Assembly (NCBI RefSeq): GCF_000143415.4
Contig: NW_003314336.1
Span: 377,417-441,416, forward strand
DNA from: Selaginella moellendorffii
Lineage: Eukaryota > Streptophyta > Lycopodiopsida > Selaginellales > Selaginellaceae
Direction of reading: 5' to 3'
DNA length: 64,000 nt
How positions within the stretch are numbered: the stretch's first letter is position 1; each line of letters starts with the position of its first letter. A program made the translations under genes and the position numbers. This document shows, piece after piece, positions 56,653 through 64,000 of the stretch. The notes beneath the pieces are model-generated. The model saw nothing but the letters and a program-made list of their open reading frames with translations, did no database searches and had not been told where the DNA came from.

Positions 56653-57151
56653 TCAAAAGTTCTAGATCAATCAGATCTAGGATTCATACAAAAAGCTAAA
56701 TTATTAAAATCAAAGAAATTGCAAAAAGATCTTAATTATGCAAAAAAATGAAGAGAGAAATAGTTAGCTGAAATTTACCATCATGGATTCTTTGATTTAT
56801 CCTCTAGAAAGGACATGATGTTTCAATTTAAAAGTGAGGGATCTCACTACATTTGCCATCTGTTGTGAAAGAGTTTTAAAACCTTACCATGCACCCAAAA
56901 GCCCATAAAAATGTGCTCAATCACATAAGGAACTGGTCCAGTTTGTTATTAAATTCTGAGCTATGTAAGGAACATGTGTTGCCTCTACTAGGCATTTTGT
57001 GCATTAACAGCAATTTATAGTCAGATGAAATAAAAATTATTAATTTATAAAATTAGAAAAAAGCTCAAACTTTTATTCTTGTTTTAAATATGTGGGAGAG
57101 TGGGCTTAGAATAGCAATTCATTTCTCAATTTTTTTTAATATTTTGCAATT
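56653..57151. other. AT-rich DNA right after the composition break
   Basis: Directly upstream of the dioxygenase the sequence turns strongly AT-rich. An open stretch on the plus strand (LNRNEQSKVLDQSDLGFIQK to 56750) has no recognisable domain. I see no gene or promoter of the usual local composition here. Confidence 0.5.
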
Positions 57152-58039
57152 TCAAGAAACTCTATCTTTTAAGCAACCTATATGATTACTAAGTTTTATT
57201 CTCCACCAACTATTATTTGGAGCTGAAGCTTCATAAATGACAAAGTCACAATTATCTTCAATAATAAGGTATGTAAGAGAAATGCATTTCTCGCAATATT
57301 TGTTTATAGACCATAAAACGTTTTTTGTGTCAGTATATATAACAAGATTTCCATCAATTTGTAAAATAAGTACACAATTGCCTTCATAAAAGAAAACATT
57401 TTCAGATTGCCATAAAAGATTTTTACCTGAGAAAACTACAAGCTGACAATTTGATTTTAAATATAATATATTTCTACCATTAGATGATATTAAGAAGTTG
57501 CCTTTATATAAACGAAATTCTCGAAAACCAGCATTTAAAGTGGTTAAACTTGTATCACAATCTTGCCTAGAATGAATATTTTTATAAGCAAATCGAAATG
57601 CTTTTATATTTTGTAATTGAGGAGTCCACAGAAATTGAAGACTGTACTCAATTATATATTTTGTTAATGTTATTTTACATTTATCTGCTCGTTTCGATAA
57701 TAATAATGATTTATATTCATCTATTGTATATTTTATTCCATATCTTATTCTTGATCCAATCACTTGTTTATTTGTTGATTTACCAGATTTACATTTATCT
57801 CCTACACATTCAATCCTTACAAAAACAGCACCTTTACTAATTTCAACCATTCTTGCATCTTTATAATTTGCTGGATAATTAGCATAATGAGTTATATTAC
57901 TTGTTAAATTTAAAAAACCTTGATCAATTATAATTTGAATATCTTGTTCACTAAGAACTTCTTTTTCCCCCCAGTCTATAGTTACTCCATATACAAAATT
58001 TATAAAATAAAACACTACTATACATATTTTTAACACCAT
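57152..58039 (-). CDS. Secreted protein with a bulb-type (B-)lectin domain, very AT-rich
   Basis: An uninterrupted, intronless 295-codon ORF. The start MVLKICIVVFYFINFVYGVT is a signal peptide. An N-terminal half of unknown fold follows (WGEKEVLSEQDIQIIIDQGF; Cys pair in CVGDKCKSG). The C-terminal half has tandem B-lectin-like strands: KGNFLISSNGRNILYLKSNC, VVFSGKNLLWQS and LQIDGNLVIYTDTKNVLWS. QIDGNLVIY fits the mannose-binding pattern QxDxNxVxY; other sites are degenerate. Codon use is extremely AT-biased, unlike any other gene in the window, and its surroundings are decayed transposons. Origin (transfer, contamination or a relic gene) is open. A secreted carbohydrate binder is the likeliest role. 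Confidence 0.75.
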   Translation of the reverse strand: MVLKICIVVFYFINFVYGVTIDWGEKEVLSEQDIQIIIDQGFLNLTSNITHYANYPANYKDARMVEISKGAVFVRIECVGDKCKSGKSTNKQVIGSRIRYGIKYTIDEYKSLLLSKRADKCKITLTKYIIEYSLQFLWTPQLQNIKAFRFAYKNIHSRQDCDTSLTTLNAGFREFRLYKGNFLISSNGRNILYLKSNCQLVVFSGKNLLWQSENVFFYEGNCVLILQIDGNLVIYTDTKNVLWSINKYCEKCISLTYLIIEDNCDFVIYEASAPNNSWWRIKLSNHIGCLKDRVS

Positions 58040-58679
58040 TTTATAGATTAGAAATTTTTTATATTAAATAAACAGTTATGAAATATTAAAAAAATAGGAT
58101 TTATATTGTTTTATTTATTATTTTATTTATTATATAAAAATAATAAAACAAAACAATAAATAAAATAATACCTATCTAAATACTTCAAAAACTAATTTTA
58201 GATTAGCTTTAATAGACTAAAACTTCTATATTCTTCCAAATGTAAAAGAAATTTTTATTTCTCTATATTTAAATATTATTTTATTAATAATAAATTCTAA
58301 ATTATAAACTAGAATATAAATTTCTAAATATTTATAGCTCTCCCATTAGAGCTAATCTTAGCTTTTAGTGTTACCTTTACCAAAATTTAAGTAGTGTATA
58401 TATTTATATACCATTTTTTATTGCATGGATTATAGAAATAGAGTACAAAAATATATATATTAGATTAACCTAAAAACTCTAATTTAAGTAAGTGGTTCAA
58501 ATTAAAATCAATTCAATGGCTATCACAATCCCATTACACTTATATTAGTATACAATTGTACTTGTACACTTAGACCTCACTTTATCCCCTCCTCTTGGAA
58601 AGATGGAAAGCAATCCCTTAGTTGATAGCCATTGGTAATATCAAATTATGGTCATATAAAAGTTTATATAATGAGGCAT
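58040..58679. other. AT-rich stretch without a recognisable gene
   Basis: Very AT-rich sequence with poly-A/poly-T runs near 58080-58170. A TATTAAAT-like element lies upstream of the lectin ORF. No protein-coding or RNA gene was seen. Confidence 0.5.
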
Positions 58680-59120
58680 TAATAGAACTCTATACACCCA
58701 TAAGATACACATATTGAAGAGATGACAAATAATTATCCCAATTGAATGTTAAAAATTCATATACTACACAATCATTTCTTTGAAAGTTTGAATGAGCTAT
58801 TCCATCAAACCATCCATCTATGAATAATAACCACTCATGAAAGTGTGGTATATCCCTAGTCGAGATATCAAGATGCCTCATCTATAAATACGAGACCATT
58901 ATTTGAGAGAAACCACTTTAAGTAAGAATGCTAGAACACCACTTAATTATAGAGAAAGTATTAACTACAATTGCAAATACACTAGTAAGAGCACCGACTT
59001 CCACCCACCAAATCAAGTAGTCGAAAGTAATAATGATGTACTTATTGTCAACAATCGACTGTGGACAAGGCCCCATCAGATTAAATGTTATTAGCTTAAA
59101 TAGACAAAAAACTACAATTG
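58680..59120 (-). mobile_element. LTR-retrotransposon integrase relic
   Basis: In one minus-strand frame the sequence reads LMGPCPQSIVDNKYIIITFD, then LIWWVEVGALTSVF, the pattern of a Ty3/gypsy integrase core (conserved segment before the central WVE motif). The residue at the usual first catalytic Asp is Asn (in TFNLMGP). The reading continues with two stop codons through HFHEWLLFIDGWFDGIAHSN to 58690. It is a decayed fragment with no functional ORF. Confidence 0.6.
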
Positions 59121-62100
59121 ACTCTAACTATTTTTTTGCAGCATAAAAGGGAGTATTATAAGCTTGGTACTAAATGTAATTATGTATATATTGAATAACA
59201 TTATATTGTATTTTTGGACAATAAAAAAATTTGCATAGCTTCTATCACGAATGTGCCTTTGGGTATCAAAAAATACTTGTTGGCTAATCCTTATGGACAC
59301 TCTCTCTTTACTAGTACAATGGCAGAGAAGTTGTTGCTATTAGTTTTCTTTATCAACCTTTTTCTTTTGCTCTGTTTTGTACTAGTTTGGCAAGAACCTT
59401 TGCGTATTGAGTTTAGTCCTTCAATATTGCTACATAATAACTTACTGTGTCTGCTAAACACCCTCGCTACCATGGCCTTTATGTTAGTCTCATTTCGGTT
59501 CCAATGGCTATTTATGGAAAGTGTCTAGATTGGTTAATTTGGCATATTTACGGAATATAGAGATTGTCTTGAACACAATAGTGTTAGTTCTATGTCCAAA
59601 TTCACAATTTAGCACCATTCTATATTTAATAAGTTTCATAATTATCTCAGATTATCCCAGAGACTAACTCTTGGTACTAAGGGTGGCTAAGGGTGAAAGC
59701 TCAAAGTGTGTGTTCCTCAAACGGGGGGGGGCTTATAGGGGGTTATGGGGGGTTTTAAATATATAATAAGGAATAGTGGTTGAAATGTATGTTCGACCAC
59801 TTGACTTTTGCTAGGCCTTGTTACTTCTTGTTTTACGTTTGGTTTGGGTATAAGTGGGGTACCCTCCTCCTTGCATTAGGCTGTTGGTATACTAAATTTA
59901 TACCAGACACTATCTGACACCATTTTGCATGTAGATGTTGAATACAGGGAGCTGGTGTTCATGGGATTAAGAGTGTATTGGACCTTCATTTCGTAGTGCA
60001 ATGGGCTTGGACTTTGGCTCCAAATTCAAGTGTGCTATAGCTTCTTAATCATACAATGATGTCCTATAATGCCCACATAGAATAGAAGAGTCATGATAAA
60101 CATAGAGAAAATATAAAATCAAAATAAAAAACATGACCAAATACAAATGATTATTAGGATCAATCCCCATAAAGTAAAGAAAGTCTTCCTTAAAGTAATA
60201 TTGAGAATATAAATACCGAAATAGCAAGTCATTAGTAAACGATGTGGACTTCTTAAACCTATAATGAAATCTTTGAATCCACAGTTCAAATTTTGAGCCT
60301 CATAAATCCTATAGAGAGAAAGTAATTCTAGTTCTACACTTTGTGAACACTAAACATTAAATACAACTACTGATGGCATGAAATCCTTATTTATAAAATA
60401 AAATTCATTGATACTAAAAGAATAAGATTTTTGAGAACACGAGAAGGGAGAGGAGTTCAAGAAAAGCATTAGCATTAGCTATAGAACTCCTTAGACAATA
60501 AACAATCTTAAAGTTATCTATTTTAAACTTCAAAGCTCATCAAGTAGTATGACCAACCAAATTCTTCTGCTTCAATAATAAAGTGACTATAGCATTATAA
60601 GACATTATTAATGCCCACCTCTCCACTTAAGAAATAGAAAATGCTAATAATGTTGATATGTGTGGCCAATCTCTTCACATGCCCAATAACAAATATCATA
60701 GTCACGTTTTCATCCTTATCTTTGAATACAAGTAACATTAACATCAACGACGTCATCGAAACATGATTGTCTCCAATAAGAAATTGCAACTACAAGTGGA
60801 AGATGTGATGTTTCATAGTGTTGTTAATTGAAGAGGTAAATGTTTTATCTTATATATCTTCCCAAATAGAGTAAAAGAAGGACGTTTAAGCAAAATGAAG
60901 TTACACCTAAACTTAGGCATTTAAAGGAAAAAAAACCCGACTTAGGTAACATTTATCATAGACAAGCATGAAGTAATTAGAAACGATTACAAAATCATAT
61001 AGTATATAAGTAGCATTTAAACGTGTTGGAAACTAACCCCCATTCACTATTGTAGGCATTTGCATTGAATTAACCATTTTTTCTTTTGTTTATAAGTATT
61101 TGTGCAAAGTAGAGTTGAGAAAGTGATATATACTTATCCTTACTCACACTTTTGGGGTTTGAGGTTAAATTTTCTTTTATTCTTTTCTCATTCTTCTTCT
61201 CTTCTCTTCTCTATATTGTTATTTTTGTTTAATTATCACTATTTTGCAGGTAGAGGCAAGAACATGAGTATAAGTAAAAAAAACCTTATTCACTTTTGGC
61301 AACCATAGTGAGATAAGTCATCACTCTTTGGTTTGAAAAATAGCTAGGAGAAAATCGCTTGGGAATTTTAAATATGTCTAGCACTAAAAATCACAAGTAA
61401 ATATCTTCAATGATTGTATAAGCTTTGAGCCCAGACAACACTAAACGAAGGAACTCTTTTTGTGATTGGAGTGGTTAGTGCTTAAACAATATAAAAAAAA
61501 TAGTTTTTCAACTATCACTAAACCCACAAAGCATAGGATGAATTTAAAATTGACACAAATTGGAGCTTTGAAAGACATGGCTTGGGTCAACATTATTGTA
61601 TTAAGCTTTATTTTCCTTTGAAAAGTTACCTAAGATGTTTAGTTCAGCATATATTGCCAAGAAACTCAAGTTCAAATTGTTTAGCCAGTAATTTCTTAAA
61701 AAAAATTCAAAAGAAAAAGGAATGGAGTTTGTTTAATGTGGAAAACACAATTAATTACTCTAGAATTCTTTCCTTTTGAGCAAATTCTTACTTAGGCTTT
61801 TAGAGAGCATATTTTTCAGTAGTGTGTTACAATTTTTCTAGGCATACACAAGTAGGAAAATTAAACACTTGTAACTATTGTATTTAACTTCAAAATGAGA
61901 GAATTTTCACTTAGTAAATATTTTCTACGTAAGCAAAATTATACAACTACTATAGTAAGAGTTATAGCTCAATTTTTGCCTACTTTTAGAACGCACAGAT
62001 CACCCCGTATACTAATCAAGCTTTAGCCAGATAAAGTAGTTGAGAAGCTTCACACCATAAATGTGGAATAAAGAGTTGTAGAGCTTGCTACTAGGTGTAA

Positions 62101-62486
62101 GCATTAATCTTAGAGACACTACTACCATCACTTCAATCTCTAAAAATCTAAAACAAGCTTAGAGATAAAAAGGGTTTTATCTAAAAAGGTGAAATAGCCT
62201 TAAACATTCCTAGAAATTCTAAATTACATTGCAAAGCTCAAGAATAAGTTAAATAAAGACTTGTATTAACCATTATTGCCCATTACTAAAGAGGTTAAAG
62301 AAATATTTGCCTTGAAAAACAATTTTTATTTAGATCTAAAGCAAAGTCTTCCATGAATTAATTATCACATGCTTGAAAAGTTACCTAACATCATTTTATA
62401 AGTAAATTGATTTAGAATAGGCTATTATGTTAATAGGCAAGGAGAAAGAAATAAATCCTAAGGGAAACTCATTCAAGCCCATTAAG
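59121..62486. other. 3.4-kb AT-rich region of decayed repeat DNA
   Basis: No intact gene is recognisable. Short open stretches on both strands (for example 59214-59528 plus and 60595-60789 minus) have hydrophobic or low-complexity sequence typical of AT-rich DNA. The stretch at about 61550-61700 may be an upstream piece of the plus-strand retroelement. A G-rich cluster sits at 59723-59752. Confidence 0.5.
59723..59752 (+). other. G-rich cluster, possible G-quadruplex
   Basis: Three G runs of 9, 5 and 6 bases (59723-59731, 59738-59742, 59747-59752) lie within 30 bp. The 9-G run could supply two tetrad columns. It is isolated in DNA with very few G or C. Confidence 0.55.
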
Positions 62487-63209
62487 AAGCCATTATCCAG
62501 ACATTTTGCATATTACCTATAAGAGAATGGCTAGGCTAAATTTACTAACAAAGTGCTTAAAAATAACTTGAAAAAAATTGTAAAAGACAATAAAATAAAC
62601 TAAGATGAGAAAATTTTAGATGCTTTGTGGGCTTATAGAATTGTATATAAAGTATCTATAAGCATGACACCATTTCATCTTACCTATGGCTAAGAAGCTT
62701 TAACATTTATAGAATTTATAATTCCCTCTTTGCATAATGCAATTAAAAATGGCTTAAACAAAAAAGAAACTCTTAAGCAATGACTTTCTAAAATAGAAAA
62801 CTTATACAAGTTTGAGTTTAAAGCAATCTGGACCCTATATGCAATTCAAAAAGACAAAAATGTTAGACATGACAAACAATTGAAAATCTTTTATATGCTT
62901 AAACCAAGAGATAAAGTCCTTTGGTATCAAGGCAAAATAGATGCTCTTAAAAATAAATTCAAGAGAAAATAGAATGATTCATTTATTTTGTCTAAGATAT
63001 CAGCCCCAAAAATGACTAAAGTGCACACCTTAAACAGGGATGATACTACAATAATAAATTTAAACCATTTAAGGAAGTACTATAAAGATATAAGTATAAA
63101 TATTGTATATATCTTAGGGTACAAAACTATGAATAAGCTCGTGGATGAAGCCCTCGTAAGGATTCATTGTGATGAGTTACCTAAATGCACAGATAGAGTG
63201 GCCAATTAG
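62487..63209 (+). mobile_element. Ty3/gypsy integrase C-terminal relic, one frame with in-frame stops
   Basis: One reading frame runs the whole length without a frameshift. It holds ILDALWAYRIVYKVSISMTP, FHLTYG, LKPRDKVLWYQGKIDALKNK and DDTTIINLNHLRKYYKDI. These match the end of the integrase core and the GPY/F-like module of plant gypsy polyproteins. Six stop codons fall at 62520, 62532, 62601, 62691, 62781 and 62970. Most lie where the family has Gln, Arg or Trp codons, which transitions turn into stops. The element is dead. The last 73 codons, to 63209, are open. Confidence 0.8.
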
Positions 63210-63820
63210 ACGAAGGATGGAGGTCTAGAAAATTTTTATAAAGCTACATTAAACTTTGTAAGACATAAGAGGTAAACTAGTTCTTCAATTATGGGATCTT
63301 ATAAAACTAGCTTTCAAAATGGATAGAGGGGATATTAAAGTCACTCAGAATCTTATTTCTAAACTTTTTTATCTCTCCATAGAGCTAAATTAGTGGAATT
63401 AGAGAGAAGAACTAGTTTTTCTTGATAAGCTCAGATAGGGATTTGTTAACCTAGAACATAGGGAAAATACATATCCCCTAAGAAAGATTTGTTTTTATGC
63501 TAAAGAAACCCTCATATATTTAAGTGCTTTCTTTGATAGGGAAGATCTAAGGAAAGAAATCAAGGGATATATTGGATAAATATTTCTCTATCTTGAATAG
63601 GCCTTCTCTCAAAATCTTGATAGTATGGCTTATACAAATTTTTGGCCCTTTCCCTCTATATTTGAACCCCATGGATCGTCTCTCGAGTTGTTCTCTTTGG
63701 TTGCTTACAATCCACCACGCTTCCCTACAAGTTCACGCCTTCGTGAACGGAAGCTGAGAGCCGCAACTCTCCTGAGAGCCCCGCTCTCTTGACACCCTAC
63801 CCCTCGGGAGCAAACCGGAT
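63210..63820. other. Retroelement flank between the integrase relic and the primer-binding region
   Basis: AT-rich until about 63650, then nearer balanced composition. A short open stretch (63572-63757) has no recognisable domain. The change in base composition towards 63700 suggests the LTR-adjacent part of a younger element. Confidence 0.4.
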
Positions 63821-63878
63821 CAGCTAGATGTCAATCAACATATGGTGTGATTCCTCTAGCCAACCAACAGAGTCGGAC
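63821..63878. repeat. 58-bp direct repeat, copy 1
   Basis: CAGCTAGATGTCAATCAACA and the 38 bases after it recur at 63943-64000 with two mismatches near the end (GAGTCGGAC against GAATTGGAC). The offset is 122 bp. Confidence 0.95.
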
Positions 63879-63886
63879 CTGAGACC

Positions 63887-63898
63887 GCTCTGATACCA
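63887..63898 (-). mobile_element. Primer-binding site of an LTR retrotransposon (initiator tRNA-Met type)
   Basis: On the minus strand the 12-mer TGGTATCAGAGC is the canonical plant LTR primer-binding site complementary to the 3' end of initiator tRNA-Met. By its position, an LTR should end just to the right (minus-strand ...TTTACA at about 63901-63906) with the internal region to the left. The LTR itself runs off the window. Confidence 0.7.
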
Positions 63899-63942
63899 AA
63901 TGTAAACTTCTGAGTTTGGACTTCCCGGGAGGTCACCTAGCC

Positions 63943-64000
63943 CAGCTAGATGTCAATCAACATATGGTGTGATTCCTCTAGCCAACCAACAGAATTGGAC
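63943..64000. repeat. 58-bp direct repeat, copy 2 (reaches the window edge)
   Basis: Second copy of the repeat at 63821-63878, offset by 122 bp. It may continue beyond the window. One copy lies on each side of the primer-binding site, so one copy could belong to the LTR and one to the internal region, or the array could be tandem. Confidence 0.95.

Noticed and set aside
57598-57840. An 80-codon plus-strand open frame, hydrophobic
   Set aside because: It is antisense to the intact lectin ORF and reflects AT-rich codons (Leu, Ile, Tyr).
59214-59528. A 104-codon plus-strand open frame with hydrophobic stretches
   Set aside because: It has no domain, sits in decayed AT-rich repeats and has no supporting flanking signals.
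63821-64000. CRISPR-like pair of repeats
   Set aside because: Only two copies of 58 bp, in a plant nuclear context beside an LTR primer-binding site. A retroelement explains them.

Overview
This window is nuclear DNA of a land plant, and the best fit is a lycophyte such as Selaginella. Seen directly: genes lie very close together on both strands, nearly all introns are about 50-100 nt with GT-AG ends, a single-exon PPR gene exceeds 1,100 codons, and plant-type families are present (ACR ACT-repeat protein, PsbP-domain lumen protein, ureide permease, NIP aquaporin, CSC1/OSCA channel, VIP4/LEO1). The organism is an inference; no marker gene settles it.

Layout. 1-16.3 kb: BPP-like basic proline-rich protein (minus, runs off the left edge), GFAT (plus), a zinc-ribbon membrane protein (minus), ACR (minus), LEO1 (plus), a PsbP-domain protein and a lipid-transfer protein (plus), an unrecognised lysine-rich protein (minus) and a giant PPR gene (plus). 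16.3-32.3 kb: a weak gene candidate, a decayed copy of the PPR 3' end, a MORC ATPase with a CW zinc finger (plus), a small unknown gene and the RBM19/MRD1 rRNA-processing protein (minus), MED10 (plus), CSC1/OSCA, TIM50 and BCAT (minus), and an Mpv17-family protein (plus). 32.3-56.6 kb: TMEM131 homologue, ROMO1/Mgr2 and TOM5 head to head, PP5, a SYP1 syntaxin, a WWE plus PARP-like protein, a NIP aquaporin, ATG11, a CML calcium sensor, ureide permease, an unresolved gene, and a 2OG dioxygenase that lacks its start codon.

At about 56,650 the composition changes abruptly. The last 7.3 kb is very AT-rich and holds decayed LTR-retrotransposon pieces: an integrase relic on each strand, a tRNA-Met primer-binding site and repeats spaced 122 bp apart. 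It also holds one intact, intronless, secreted bulb-type-lectin ORF whose codon use is unlike any other gene here. The break falls at the 5' end of the dioxygenase, so it is a real insertion or rearrangement edge or an assembly join.

Themes. Several housekeeping genes form head-to-head pairs with tiny shared promoters: RBM19/MED10 with 56 bp between start codons, ROMO1/TOM5 with 86 bp, and unknown/PPR with 41 bp. Three mitochondrial-import components (TIM50, ROMO1/Mgr2, TOM5) lie within about 10 kb. Convergent pairs with 26-124 bp between stop codons probably overlap in their 3' UTRs. I found no CRISPR array, operon, rRNA or tRNA gene.
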